Made by a program: the position numbers and the translations under genes | Shown: positions 11,321 to 24,778 of the stretch, one piece after another | Layout of the letters: the number at the start of each line of letters is the position of its first letter | Numbering within the stretch: the stretch's first letter is position 1 | From: Archilochus colubris | Taxonomy: Eukaryota > Chordata > Aves > Apodiformes > Trochilidae | Length of the DNA: 64,000 nt | Reading direction: 5' to 3' | Assembly: GCA_023079485.1 (NCBI GenBank) | Contig: CM041086.1 | Location: 15,942,401 to 16,006,400, forward strand | Notes under the pieces: model-generated | Seen by the model: only the letters and a program-made list of their open reading frames with translations | What the model was told of the DNA's origin: nothing | Database searches by the model: none

Positions 11321-14300
11321 AGCTGCAGCTGGGCCCTGCCCCTCACTGCTGGGGGGTGAGGATCAAAATGGAACAGGGTCCCTGATCCAGCACAAACCAC
11401 AGGATGGCTCCCTACCCAATTTCATTTTGCTGCTGTGTTGTCTTCTCCTCCTGCACTCTGCCAGGTGAATTCCGTGGTCCTTCAGCAGGTCTGGTTCTGC
11501 CCTCCTGCTGCTCCATCACTAATGGAGAGGCAGTGGCAGGACCTGCACCTCCTGGGCAATTCATCTTCATTGCTGAAGTGTTTGGGGTTTTAGCAATCAC
11601 TTTCTGAATCTGTAGCTCACAAATTCCCCTAATACCAACAGCTCTCCCCCTCCTTCCCTGCCTTGCTCATTTTTTCTTGGATGAAAGCAAGCAGCACGTG
11701 TGTGCTGAGTGCTGGTGAAAGGGAATTTCCTAATGAAAGGTGAAGTGTTAGGACATGTGTGCTCCCCCTTTAGGAAAGTGAATATGTTTGTAATAAAATT
11801 GTTCCTCTGTAGATCAAGATTTTTTGATCTAAAAATTCAAGCTGCTTTTTGGCTTCCTTAACAGCTCCCTGGGTTGTTTGAAAATCTCAACTTGGTTACA
11901 GCAGTCCAGAGCACAATGTCCTGGTTATTTATCTGTAATGCAGAGACTTGGGGGAAGGCTGTTAATGCACTCAATGTTTTCACTGTATGTGTGTGATCTC
12001 ACTGATTGGTTCTGTACATACAGAGAAGGACAGGGATGTTTTGCAGTTTGTTAGCCCCGTGATGTTCACAAGGTTCAGGAAAACTGAATCCCCTCTCTGC
12101 AGAGGATCCTGGATTCAGTGGGATGCTGTGGGCTGCAGTGACAGCAGCACCCCAGGCACCTCTCATGGTATGTGTCAGACTGCTCTGCTTGTAAAAAGCA
12201 GAATTACAAATAATTATTTACTACCCCTTTAAAGGGTTTTGCAGAAAATGTTTCACAATTTTCCTATTCTTTGACAGAGAGGTGGAAAGGAGTAAAAATT
12301 TAGTTTTATCTCAGAAACAAACGATTCCTTTTACCGTTATTTTCTGACTTCAGCTCTTACTGAATGTTCTTTTCCACCACACCCAACATTTTTAAATTCC
12401 TGGTGTGGTTGCATGAGTATAGCTTAGGGTTTTTTTAGAGATATTTTCTTTTACATTTTTCTTTCCCCACTTCTTGGGAAAAAAAGTTCTCTGTAAAATT
12501 TCCAAAGCAAAGTGAAGGAGGAAAAGGTAACAGTGGAATTTAGCCATTCTACCTTTGTCAAAAATTGGAGAGGCTTGGAAAGGTCCAAAATAAAAAGGTA
12601 GGACAGTAAAGAGGAAGAAAATACATCTTTTTACCCCTGTTTTTGCATTTAGGAGTAGAAAATGGAAGCAGCTTTGAAATATTATCACAGTAGGAATTTT
12701 CACTTCCACTCCTCTCTCTCCTTCTCTTTCCCTATGTGCTTTTCTTACGTTTTGTGCTCAGGATGCTTTCAGGGAGGAAAGCTGAAAGATTAGAGCAGGG
12801 TGTGAGTTTCAGCAAGCTCTGATGAGAAGCACCCTGGGTGGTTTTGTCTCCTGGAAGAGCAGCTTCCTGTCTGCTCCTGCATCTGGCACCGCCGAGGGGA
12901 AGCAGAGCATCCAGGCCCATGTTCCATCAGGGAACAACATGCTCCTTGGGTTTATTCTCTATGCAGGACCTGCCTGACAAACAGTGGTTACCTAGAGGTA
13001 GAGAGAGGTTTGGAGGCATAATTGAGCTAAAGGAGAAACAATGTGAATCTAATGTGACTGGATTGCTAATCACAAGAAATATTTTTCAAACTCTTTCTTG
13101 AATCGTTACAGAGGGGAGGGGTGTAAAAGTTGGGTGAAGAGTTTCTGTAGGAAGAGAAGTCCCTTCCAGTGTTTCAAGGCGGTGTGGGGAGGAGTCAAGG
13201 TGCAACTGGGTTCTTCAGTGCCAAAGGAATGGTCTAAACATTCAACTTTGCAAAAGATCAGTGCAAGTGAATTTTAGTTTCTTAATGCTGTGGTGAGGCA
13301 AGCACCATTTGGAGTCTGAAAACATACTTCCTACAAGCTCTTAGTTGTTTTGTGATATGATCTACACCCCAGACTGTTAAGGATTTCTTTGTAATACCAT
13401 AGGTTAGCAAGAAGAGATTTATCATCCCTTTTGGGGCTCTCTTAGACCTTTACAAATAACAGGAAAAGCACTAGTGGGGATGGGAGCTCCCTGTTGAGCT
13501 CCCTGCCCAGTATTTTTCCATTTGGTACATTTATGTTGTGAAAAGTATATTTACCCTCAATAAAGAAAAGAAAAAAATAAGTTGATGTAGGTTCTGTTCC
13601 ATCTCTTATCCATAAGACTTTAAAACAGGTTGAGTTTCAGCATCTGCTTGAGTGTCTGTGCAGTTCTTTTGCTGCTGTATAATCTGGATGGTTACTGCCA
13701 TGTGTGGTTTTGATCCACAAGAGGCAATTTCTTCTTTAATCCTACTAATTTCTGGAAGAGAACTCATGTTGCCAGCTTCTTCTTGTAATGAAAGCTGCAG
13801 AAGTAACCTTCCAAATAGATTGGCTTAGCGAATTCCTTAGGCCTAGCAACAGTTTGTTTCACTTAGTTAATTGGATGAAAATTGCTTCTGGAATTAGTTC
13901 TGCAGGGAAATAGTCATCTTTGCAGATGTAACACTCTCTGACACTCTTGCAGTCTGGTTTCAGCAAAGATTTGGGTTTTCTATTTTCAGCTTGCTTTTTC
14001 TTTTTTCCCTACATATATTGTTTTCTAGGAAATGTAAGCAAAGAGAATCTCAAAGAAATATCAGTACAGACCAAGAGATTGTCCTGGTGTGGACATCTGT
14101 GTGAATTGTTGTTCTGGTGTAGGTACTGAAACCAGGGCCTGGATTCAGGGTTGCTCTTGTTGCTGGTTTCTGCTTTGGTTTGGGGTGATTTATTATGTGG
14201 TGCATTTGTAAGCAGGATATGCCAAGATCAGAACCATTTATCTGCTGCCTTTCCATCCCTGAAAAGCCTTCCAGTACCAGAGGGCCTTGATCAAAACCAG

Positions 14301-16380
14301 TTCTGACATTTGTGCTTTTCAGGTAAGAAGGGTTGAAGCACAGGGTGAATCTTTGCTTTTTTTCCATCCTTTATTTCCCTTCGGTTGTGGCTTTTGTGGA
14401 ATGGATTTGGTTTGCTGATTGGAATTGGAAAGGCAAAGTTGATGTTGGAACACTCTCAGGAACTGGTGGGACAGACCCAGGGAATTCTGACCTTGTGGTG
14501 GGCATGGCTGCAGACAGCTGTTCCACTGCCACACAGCTGGACTGAGCACCCAGCCAGCCAGTGAGGGCACAGGGGGTGAGGGTGATGAAGAAAGAGGTGG
14601 AGTTACTTTGTCCTTCTGAGCAAAACCCAAAAAGTGGGAGCAGCCAAAGCAGGGTCATTTGTTATGTCACAGGGAACGGAGGTGCTGTAGTGATCTGTCA
14701 TGCTCTTTGGTTGTGCTGCCTGTGCCTGCACTGTGGCAGACAGACAGCTTTGTCAGGGACTGAACACACACCTCAGTAGCCAGTGGTGTATTCAGACTGA
14801 CAGGGTTTCCCAGTTTATTAGACTCATTTGAAGAGGAAGCTGGATGCATTTTGCTAGCACAGCGTTTTGTCCACCTCTCTGATCCTCAGAGGCTCTTAAA
14901 CCTCCAAGGAAATGCTCATTTAATGTAGGGCTTCCTTTTCCTTTCCCAAGTGAGTAAGCACAGTGCTGATGGGAGAGGCCATCCAGCTATCCCTGCCTCT
15001 GAGGCTGCTCTCTCATTCCCCACAGATGTCAGGGTTACCCCACAGGCTCTTCCCTCAAGCCCAAGCAGCAGATTCCAGCTTCTCCTGCCCTCCTGTTCCA
15101 TGAGCAGCATCCTGGGGTGGCCTCTGAGCCACCTACCCAGTTCACCTCCAGACCTGGGAGCCACCCAGCCAGCTCATCAGGAGAGAAGACAGCCAGAAAC
15201 TGGAGCCTTGAGATCTACCAGAGCCTTGTCTTCAGATGAGTCCCACTGGAAGGCACTGCTGCCCAGCCAGGAACAATAGCTCCAGCAAGGGGTAAAAGGT
15301 GGTGAGTCCTCAGGGAAGATTTTTTTTCCTGGCATGCAGGGGAATAGGGTAGTGGGGTCAGATTTCTGTTCTGGACACTACTGATGGACAGGTGGTAAAA
15401 TGTTCTATTTTGCTTCTTGTACTTAGGAAAAAGGGAGTTAAATAGCTGCTGCTGTGGAGGGACATGAGTGGAGGATAACACTCCTGCACCTTTGCCTAAA
15501 CTCCACATGACAGAAGCAATAATTTGACCCTAAATTCTGGGAGTAAAATTCCCAAAGGCTCAAGGTGGGTTGTTTGGACTGCCTACTAGCTTGTCTGCAG
15601 TGGAGATCATCTAAATAGATCTGTCCAGACAATTCTAGAGTTTCTCTTCCCCTGGCTATGCTGTGCACAGTACTTAGCTTGGCTGTTCACAGCTGACTAA
15701 ATCCTTTTAAGAATGAGTCACTTCTAAATGAGAGGTGACAATGGATGTGCAGGCAGCAAGAAGTCAAGAGTGAGATAATGAATATTAGAGAAGGGCTGAA
15801 CTAAATAGGGAAAGAGCAGCATAAACTTGCAGCCCTTATAAATAGCACTGCATTGGAAGGATGAGTTTTATTTAGAAATTTGGTACCCAGGGAGAATTCA
15901 GCTTTCCTGACCCACAAGTTTATGTTGCTGAACTTGTCCTGCCTTACCACCTCTTAGAAGAGAAAGAGATTGGCAGAGGTTAGTATAGAGTGAGGAGATT
16001 CCCAAGACAACATCCCCCTCCACATTGATTTAAAGTGTGGCATTGCTGACTGATGAAATGATGCTCTTCCCTCTCAGTCAGCACTGCTGGACTGGGAAGC
16101 CAGAGAAAAGCTGGGGTGGGGCTGTTTGTCCCATGCTCTTGGCATTACATCTTGTGGGGTGAAATCTGGTGTCTGTGGCTAAAGAGAGCACTCCTGCTCT
16201 GTGTTCCAGGCACTGTAGGAGGTCAGCAGGGGCTGTTTTCCATTCTGGAGGTGACTGTACTTCCACAGAGACATAAATCCCCCTGGAGTTTGTTTTACAT
16301 GTAGGTTTAGGGTGGACATTGGCACAAGGTTATTGCCTAAGGCCAAGATTTACAACGAGATTAAGGGAGTTAATTGTCCA

Positions 16381-16439
16381 AATCCCATTAAAATGCAATA
16401 TAATTATAAAATCTCATTAAAATGCCATATAATTATATA
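16381..16439 (+). repeat. Two tandem copies of an AT-rich 29-bp unit
   Basis: The segment starting AATCCCATTAAAATGCAATA at 16381 is followed at 16410 by AATCTCATTAAAATGCCATA. The period is 29 bp with only a few substitutions. It is a recent local slippage-type duplication. Confidence 0.9.
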
Positions 16440-16677
16440 GCTTTATATTGTTTTAGTTATTTAGATTTTGTGCAACGCACAGTGAAATTTTTTGTGCATG
16501 AATCTCTCTGTTAGAAGCACTCAGCAAGACTCATGTCCTTCTACTGCTGAAAATTAAGCATTTACTTTTTTGTAATGTAACACTATAAAAAGCAACTGTT
16601 AGACTATTTAAGAAATATGGTACCTCAGAATTTCATTTATCCCTACATCCAAAAATCTTTGACTAAAAGCTAAATTA

Positions 16678-16711
16678 CTAAAACCATAAATTCAGTCTAA
16701 AACCATAAATT
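16678..16711 (+). repeat. Two copies of a 15-bp motif, 19-bp period
   Basis: CTAAAACCATAAATT is present exactly at 16678-16692 and again at 16697-16711. It is a small direct repeat within the AT-rich block. Confidence 0.9.
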
Positions 16712-17283
16712 ACTGCTTTTGTCTTAAAATAAGCAAATCAGACTGTGAGGCAGTCAGGAACCTTAAAGTAAAACGAGAAAAGAATATTATGGGTGAAATT
16801 GTGAAAGATTATTTGGTGGAGTTCTCATATTGGCTTCCTGTGGCTTTCACTCATAATTGAATTAAATGAAATGTAGCTGTACATGGGTAACACAAGCAGA
16901 GGGCATCTGCATGTTGTGTAGTAACTTTTGGAAAAGCAATGAAAAACTGAGAGAATTTTGCCCATTAATAAATAAAATGGCCTGTGGGGATGGAGTTTAT
17001 TAATTTCTCTTTAGAAATCTGAAGCCAGAGGCAGCAGGGTGGTGAGAGGGAAAGAAGTTACTTGAATGTGTAAAAGCCATTGGGACCTCAGCTGCTAATT
17101 TGGACTAAAGGTTATTTTCAGGCATTTTTTTGATCTTTGGTGAAATGGTAGTTTCAAATTGGTCCCAAACAGGACTTCACAACTTTATCTGCATCCTGGA
17201 ACAGCTTCCCTCTGGGGAGTGATTCCTTGTGACAGCTTGTCAGGGGGATGTGAGCAGTGCAAACAATTGCAAGATTTTGAATT

Positions 17284-17340
17284 GTTCTTTTTATTTTTTT
17301 TCATTTTTCTTTCCTCTTTTTTCTTTTATTTGATTTTACT
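17284..17340 (+). repeat. T-rich low-complexity tract
   Basis: About 57 nt that are nearly all T with scattered C, A and G. It is low complexity with no further structure. Confidence 0.85.
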
Positions 17341-17770
17341 TGGTTTAGAAAAAAGGTGCTGCTGGTAAGGAAGGTGCAGAGGGGGAGGACTTGACTGATA
17401 GAAGGGCAGTAGAAAAGGTGGTTGCCCCCATTACAAAAGAAAGTGGTTTGTACCATGATGGTTTATTTATTTAGGAAAATATATGGTATTAAAATGAGGT
17501 AGAAACTTGGTTTCTTCACATGTTCTGATCTCACCGACCTTAGAGCAAATGACTTTAATTGTGTCTGCTAATAATAATGTTTTGTCTCAGTGAATTTAGA
17601 GCTTTGGAGTTAACTGAGTCACTGGTACTGGCTCAGACTAAATTTTATGGTCTTTGCTCAGGTCATCTTCAGACATTTTTTTCTTAGTTTGATGTTGCTG
17701 CAAAAGGCATCCAGAGCATATGGAGAAGTCCCTGCTGGTTTGTTTGTTTGCTTGTTTTAAATCCTGGGTA

Positions 17771-17815
17771 CAAATAAAGTTCTTCCATCTATTCTACAAA
17801 TCAAGTTCTTCCATC
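17771..17815 (+). repeat. Two copies of a 19-bp motif, 26-bp period
   Basis: CAAATAAAGTTCTTCCATC at 17771-17789 recurs with one substitution at 17797-17815. It is a small tandem duplication at the start of a C/T-rich stretch. Confidence 0.88.
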
Positions 17816-20800
17816 CAGGTCCCCTCTATCTTCCATCTCAGCTCCCTGCATCATCATTCTCAGGAAGCAACCCAAGTTGTCTCATCTCATTTTCACTCCC
17901 ATCTCTTCTTACTTCAAGGTCACCCCTGCAGACTGATGGCTGCATTTCCTCCTCTCTGAAGATCTCCCCACTGCCCTTCACCTTCTCCCTCCCATCAGAC
18001 ACCAGCTGCTCATCTTCATTTTCCTGATTTCCTGCCTGCTCTGAGGTTGTGTCCAGCCAGCCTGCCCAGCACTGGGCACTGCTGCAGCCACTGTGGCAGC
18101 TGGGAGGGTGTGAGGAGCCGTTTCACCCCCAGTGTCTCACTTGAGCTGACCAGAAAGGCTCTTGAGGGCCTTTTACAGCTGACTGTTGGACTTTGACTGT
18201 CACATGAAAGGTTGTTCTCCTAAGATCCTCAGTAAAACTTTTTCTTCCTTCTTATCCTGCCTCAAAACTTATTCTTCCACAGCAACAATTACTGAAGATT
18301 GCTTTTCACCTTCATTTGACAGTGAATAGCATTATTCCTATGTTTGACCTAAATTTCCTTCTGCATCCTTAGCTGTACCCACATGTTACTTCTTGCTCTA
18401 TATTTTGTTTGTCAGCTCATTGGGGAAGGCTCTTTGTGCTCATTGGGTCCTCTGGAGTTAAGTAGTTCAGAGGTTTCTTTAGATGTAGCTTCCCTACTAT
18501 GTCTTTGGCCTTCATTCCTAGCTTTATTTTTACCTGATGGAAGCAGGCCCTCAGGCTAACCAAGAACCACTTGGTTCATTGATGTAGAATATTGTTTTTT
18601 AACACAACCACCAGTACCTGTCTTATACAAGGTATAAAACAATTCATCTGCTGCACAAGAACAACACAACCCCATTCTTGGCAGCATTCAAACCATCAAG
18701 TCTGTGACTCTTGATCCAACTGCTGACATAAGGTGCTTTCCATCCCTTTCGTTGCCCTTTGTAAAATGTTCTTGAACTTCTTCAGAAACCTGATAAAATA
18801 AATCTGCTCTGTTGTGTGCCTGGAAGGTCCTTGGAGCCAGGCTGTTCTGAACAAGAGCCAACCCTGAGCACGTGGGCTGCTGCCCTTGGGTGTCTGCATC
18901 CTATCTGAGCTGGCCAGAGAGATAAAAGATAATCTTGCTGTAGGCTGTGTGTGCTGCCTATATGTAAAATTAGGGTAATTCAATGCCTAGAGTGACACCA
19001 TGGACCTGGGCTCTGGAGAGCAGGAATGGTCTCAGAGTCTGCCCAGCCTACAGAGCTTTTCTTTTGAATAAGGTTGATCCAACTCTTAACAGTTCTGCTG
19101 GCCACAGAGTGGCATTGCCAGAGCAGGGACAGAGATGACCACCACATGAACCCTTCTCACCACTTCTTTGTTGCTCATCTTCAAAACTTCCCCATTAGTG
19201 TTTTCATTTGGGGTGAGGCAGCCTTCTCTAAAATAGCAACCCATGATAAGCTGTTGAAAATCTTTAGCTGTGCATCTCTTAATCTAGATTTGCACATTTT
19301 CCTTAGTGCTTAAATGACGGGGATTTAAAATTTTGGAATATTTGTGCTTAGACTGCAGGATTTGTATCGAAATCCTGTTTTATCTTCCCCATGTGATGAA
19401 GAGCAAAATCCCAAAGCTGTGCTGACCAGTGGCATGAGAAGGGTCCTGTCCTGCTTGGAGATGATTAGAGAGTCCTGCTGGTGTCAGCATTTGAAGAGAG
19501 CTGTTGCCAGGCTGCTTGACCAGTCAATAATGAATGCTCATTAATCTGTTTTCTGCTTCTTGATGACAGTTGTTTGATAGTCTGATCAATTTTATGATTG
19601 CCACGTGTGTGATGGCCTCCTGCTGCTGTACTCTTTCTGTTTGTTTTAGAGAAGAGGAAGGCAAAAATCCAGGAGCCTCTGTTTCCTCCAGCTATAGGGA
19701 TGAGGTGGGAATGCCACAGATTTTTAAAAATTGGCATCAGTTTGCAACATAAAAATCTTTTGCAGTATTTTCCGTGACAGCCCTGAAAGTATAAATATAG
19801 AAACCATAGGCAATTTCCTGGAAACTGAAGGCCTAATATGTGAATAATCTCACCTCCTACTTCATAACAATATCATGGGGAAAAAAAGGTGTAATATGCA
19901 TACCCACAGCTCTGCTGCAAGTGTCTGGTCTGGTGTGTGAAGTCTATGTGTAAATATTTGAAGGGTACATCTCAAGTCACCATCATGGGAGAGACTACAC
20001 AAGCAAGGTGACAGAACCTTGTGCTAGCGCTTGGTAAAGTTCTGGATATACCCTGCATCCAGGAGCCAAAGTACACTGGGGCTGGGCTTATCACTCATAA
20101 AGTAATGCCAGGCATGGGTCTTACCAGACCTCAGGAGCATTTTAGTGTTTTGTGTGACAATAACCACGCAGTAAACTTAAAAAAACAAGTTCTTTCATCA
20201 ACTTAAGCACAGTTATTTCAGTATTTAAAGTGGTGATGTAATTTCAAAAAGTTTTGATTGATGGAAAACCAGAAAGAAGATGAGAAGGTCCTGCAGTGTG
20301 TTAATAAATCACTCTGTTGATTTATCTTCAAAGTAAATGGCCCTAAATGAAATGCTCTGATTTATCCACCTTTACATTGTACTTGTAGCAGGAGGGACTG
20401 ATTTAGTGGTGCTGAGCCCAGCCATTAATGTACCAGGTTCATAAATCGTGGTGCACATGGATTATATACCCCAGTCAGACTTCCTGATTTCACCCCATAG
20501 CTGGGATAATGGGCACCTTGAAAGTTTTCTCAGCTGTATGAAGTATTGCCAGGTAGAGGACACTATTGACACCACCTTACCAGGGATTTCCTCTTTTGGA
20601 GCCTGGGGATGCTCTGCACTTTCAAATTTTGAGGTAAATCAATAATGTCTGCTTTACTTTTCTTATACACAAGTCAGCAGAAAGAAGGATGGATGCAGAG
20701 TCATTTCTGATGGGCACATGGGGGGAAGGGGAGGGAGCAGGGCTTGGTGCAGCTGGCTCTAGTAAAGGCTGTAGTAAGGGTTCTTTTATTGCCTGCTGCT

Positions 20801-22075
20801 TTATGTTCAGTGGAGTCACAGGAGATCAGTATGGGGAAGGGAGAGACAGAATTTCAAGTGAAAAGGCATTGCTACTGTCCTTCAATCTGTGGCTTCCTGA
20901 ATTATTCAATATGTGGTATTTGGCCTTGTAATTCTTCAACAATGAGGCTAAGAACTTTGCAACTGAACTAGGCAACTGGGAAGAGATTTAAGCATCCTCC
21001 CTTAGCCCTACCCCAAAAATTTACTTTCAAGTCTGTGCTGTACAGAATAAGTTTTGGGAGGTAGGAAATACAGCTGTGCCTCTGCCCTGCAGTGCTGTGA
21101 GCTTTGGAGTTTTTTATTTGACATCAGTACTGGGCTGTAAGGAGCCAAAAATTCTGTGGCAGAGATGTAATTCATGTTTTTCTATGAGGACATTTTTAAA
21201 AATGAAATTATTGAATTCATTACTGCAGGTATGCATTGTTATACTTTTAAAATGGAAGGTGGGTTTGGCTGCTGGAAAAAAAATAGAATTTCAACTAGAT
21301 AGGGAATTAAACCAAATGACCTCCCACTACACTCCTCTGAATGCCAGGTAATGTCAGATGAGGCTTGATTGTAGTTAGGGTGTCACAAATGTTGAAGCTT
21401 TCTAATGCCCAGAGTGGTGCTTTTAAAATGGCCTCCTGCATGCTGACATCTCTGAAGTCACTATCATTTCTCTATGTCCTGATCAATAGATCCAAACCTG
21501 AGCTTCAGGAGGGTTGAGGAAACTTATCTCAATGGAAGGTTCTACTAAAGCTCCTATCTGGGCAGGCTGACTGAATTTCTGTGACTTGAGGACCTGCAGT
21601 CTGATGCTGTGTACAGGACAGGCAGCATTGGGGTAGATCTGCAAACCTTTCAGGGGACGTGAGTACAAATGAACTTCTCATTCCCTTCAACAGAAGCATT
21701 TGGGCCAAAAAGATTGCTAAATATTGGCCTGGCTCTCAAGATTTGGTGCTTGCTCACCCACTGGCCAGGCAGAGGAGCCCCGTGATGGAGAAGGGTTTGC
21801 TGGCACCTGGGTTTTATCAGGCAGTGAGGAACTTTCTCAGGTCTTAGTGTCTCAAGCTCTTTGCTGCACCATGGCAGGCTCTTCAGCTTCCAGATTGCAG
21901 AGAGACAGAGCAAACCCAAGCTGAAATCTCGTAAAATAATGGCTAAAGAGGTAAAAAAAAATTACAATTTTGGGAAAGCCTTCTGTGAACAGTAAGCTGT
22001 GTCTGTCACTGCACGGATCTGCCATTTCTAGCACTTGCTAGGAACATCCTGTGCTGCAGAGAAATATTGAGTCAC

Positions 22076-22095
22076 TTTTTTTTTTTTTCCCCCCC
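22076..22095 (+). repeat. Poly-pyrimidine tract T13C7
   Basis: Thirteen T followed by seven C and then AG. The tract imitates an excellent splice acceptor on the plus strand, but the sequence after it is not convincingly coding and no donor fits. I treat it as a simple tract. Confidence 0.8.
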
Positions 22096-24756
22096 AGACA
22101 TCATCATCACTGCAAGTGGTGCTGTTTACAGATCTGCTTTTGTCTTTAGAACCACTCTTACTTAACAGTAAGAAGAAATCTGGGACAGTCCCACTTTTAC
22201 TTAGTGACACTCAGAGCATTAAATGTTGCAGTGAAATCCTCCTGGTTTTTCTGAAATTGGTAGCAAAAATGTTGCTGACATCAAAAGAGGTGATGCTTTC
22301 TGTTCTTTCCTGAAAAAGCCAAACCTAAGGCTTGTCTAAGTTCACTTGGTGTCATTAAATTAAATAATTGTTACCCAGCAGCTCTTAGATCCCAGAGGAG
22401 GTAGAATCATCATGTAAAGGGCTGGACAAGGCAGCACTGAGCAGTGCACTCTGCTTCAGAGATGTTGTGATCTGAAGTCACAAGTCAGGGGGGTGCTTGA
22501 CACGTGTCTGGCTTCTGAGCCCATGAATAGCTCCTGTGATTTCAGGGAGAGGATTCACATGCCTTACCTTAAGTAAGTGCAGAAACACCCAAGCCATTTC
22601 TAAATTAAGGCCTAATAACAGACAGTCTTTCTTGAATTTTAGGGTTCCCTGACCTTCTGCAAGCCTGTGGAGGGCTGATAACTGTGTATCTGTAGAGACT
22701 CAGCCACTGCAGTTCTAATCTAGCAGTGATGCTAGTCTGAAATTTAAAATACAGACCATGCTTTCACATCATGGGCTGTGCTGCCCTGCCTGTGGAAATT
22801 TAAGAAGGAGAATGCTGTTGAGAAGAGCACTATGTATAAATATAAAACCATAGAGTAATAAACCATGGTCAATTAATAACACGTCTATCAAAGACAGAGC
22901 AGAATGGAGGATCTGGTAGAACCTTATGGAAGCAACCCTGGCACTTTGTGGTGTGTGGGGCTGGTTGCTGTGTTGTACCTTGCCAGCTCTCAGGAGTCTC
23001 CAGCTTTTGGCTGGGGAGGTGGAGGCCAGAAAAGATGTATGCATACTGCACTCTTCCAGAGAGCTTTTTAACTTTTTTCTTTCATTTCTTCTTGCTTTGT
23101 TGCTTAGATAAGTCTTGGGATCAAAGGCATTTTCATGGCACTGACAAGGCACCACTTTGGGGGAAAGAAGAAAAAGAAGTCCAACAAGTTATTTGCACAA
23201 CTTCTGGTGTCCCATCTCTTTTAATTGAGTTTGGTCCTGTGATTAAAATAAAGTAGCTGTTTATGATATTTTCAGGCAGGCTTTTGGCTTCTGCCCTTTG
23301 AAAAATGGAAGGAAGTGGCTCCTTAAAGTGAGAGCTTGGTCTTTAGAGCTCTTCACCAGGCAGCATTTCCTCCATGGTCTCACCTATGACTGGATCAAAG
23401 TTATTGACTTATTATTTCTCTGTTGGTCCTGAAAGATCCACTTGCTGATTCTTCAGTCACATTCTTCCACCTCAGGAGAACTCATCAGGTCTGAGGTAGC
23501 TACCATTTCACTGAGATGCTTTCTTTGATACTTCTTAAAACTTCTCTCTGCTGAGGGCCATATACGTTGCTCTTCCCTGGCATCAGGCAGACAGGAACTG
23601 AGCTGAGGTTTTGTTTCTGTGCTGTGCTGCCCATTGCTTCACCTTCTCTTATCTCCTTTACTGATGTGCTGCCAGTAACAGGGTTGTGAGTGGTGCAGGA
23701 CAGGGACGGGCACCTTCTGCTTGTCCATACAAGATGGGGGCTTGATCCTTCAGCAAGTGTCTAGAAAATAATATATTGCTTAATTCCTTCTTGGGGTAGT
23801 AGGAGGAATAAGAGGTACCAGCAATTCTTTCAGAGGATCTGTTCCATTACTGACCAGTGTGCTTTGAAGATGCCTGGGTGGAAGAGTGAGGACAAACCCT
23901 CCTAAAGTAATTTGGATTCTAGCTGAGAATCAGCTGTATTCAAGCAATCCTTTTGTTCATGAGCACTGAAAGCATCTGTGCCTGTGTGTGCATGTGCTGT
24001 GTCCCCAGGTGCATGCAGATTAAATTCTCCCTGTAGTTGGGCACTTCATATTTCAGTACCTTAAGAAATTCTAGGTGTTTCCCAACCAGTTTCTAAAATG
24101 TCACAGGTAATGGCAAGCTTTCAGCAGCAGTGTCCAGAAGGTGGGAGCTTGCACTGCACCAGGGATGCCCTCCCAGCAAATCTGCAGCTGATTCTGCACC
24201 CTTCTAGGCTGAGTGCAGGTGGAGACAGGGGAGTGTGATAGGAAAGACAAACCTGTCAGTGTTTCTTTCACTTTGTGTTTGGCAGAAAGGTTTCTATTTA
24301 TTTTTGAAGTGTTTGCAAAATAGGAAATTTATACTAAAGAGAGAGATGGAGCCAGTTTGGAGGTGGTGGCAGGGGAGGTGTACAGAAGGAGGTATCTGTT
24401 CCCTTCACTGGATTTCTTTCTGCTGTGCCCTTCCTCACATGTTCTTTATTTCCCTCTCTCCTGTCGTTTTCCTTTTATGTTTTTACCTCATGAGGCAAAT
24501 TAAAGAGATCATCACAAGTTCTGTGCATGCAAGGAGATAAGAATGAGTTTAGTAGTGCTTTGGTGACAATAAATAATCATTCAGTGGCACTGCCAGGCTT
24601 GCAGAGAACAGATCTACAGGCAGAGAGATCACTGGTACCTTAATGAGAACATCTGCATAAAGCACCAAATAATCTAGCAAATAATCCTTCCATGTCAAAC
24701 CTGGAACACTGAATCCTTAATAAATGTATTGAATAAGTGAGGATATTGTGTCCTTT

Positions 24757-24778
24757 TATATATATATATATATATATA
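24757..24778 (+). repeat. (TA)11 microsatellite
   Basis: Eleven uninterrupted TA units. It is a dinucleotide repeat and likely length-polymorphic. Confidence 0.97.

Larger units (their letters stand above)
5547..16377. other. Non-coding stretch with short simple repeats
   Basis: No gene is recognised in this long stretch. It contains homopolymers near 6277, 8118 and 9394, a small duplicated motif near 8324 and a pentanucleotide repeat near 11300, each listed separately. Two weak minus-strand exon-like segments (6093-6187 and 9725-9774) are discussed as findings. Nothing resembling a tRNA, snoRNA or known microRNA was seen. Confidence 0.5.
16378..16740. other. AT-rich block with small tandem duplications
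   Basis: This stretch is clearly more AT-rich than its surroundings and contains the two short tandem duplications listed at 16381 and 16678. No gene is seen. Such blocks can be conserved regulatory sequence or slipped AT-rich DNA, and only cross-species alignment can tell these apart. Confidence 0.6.

Noticed and set aside
22076..22110. Textbook-looking splice acceptor (T13C7AG)
   Set aside because: The sequence after it is not convincingly coding and I found no matching donor; homopolymer tracts imitate acceptors.
23488..23496. let-7-like TGAGGTAG
   Set aside because: Match stops after eight bases and no precursor hairpin is visible.
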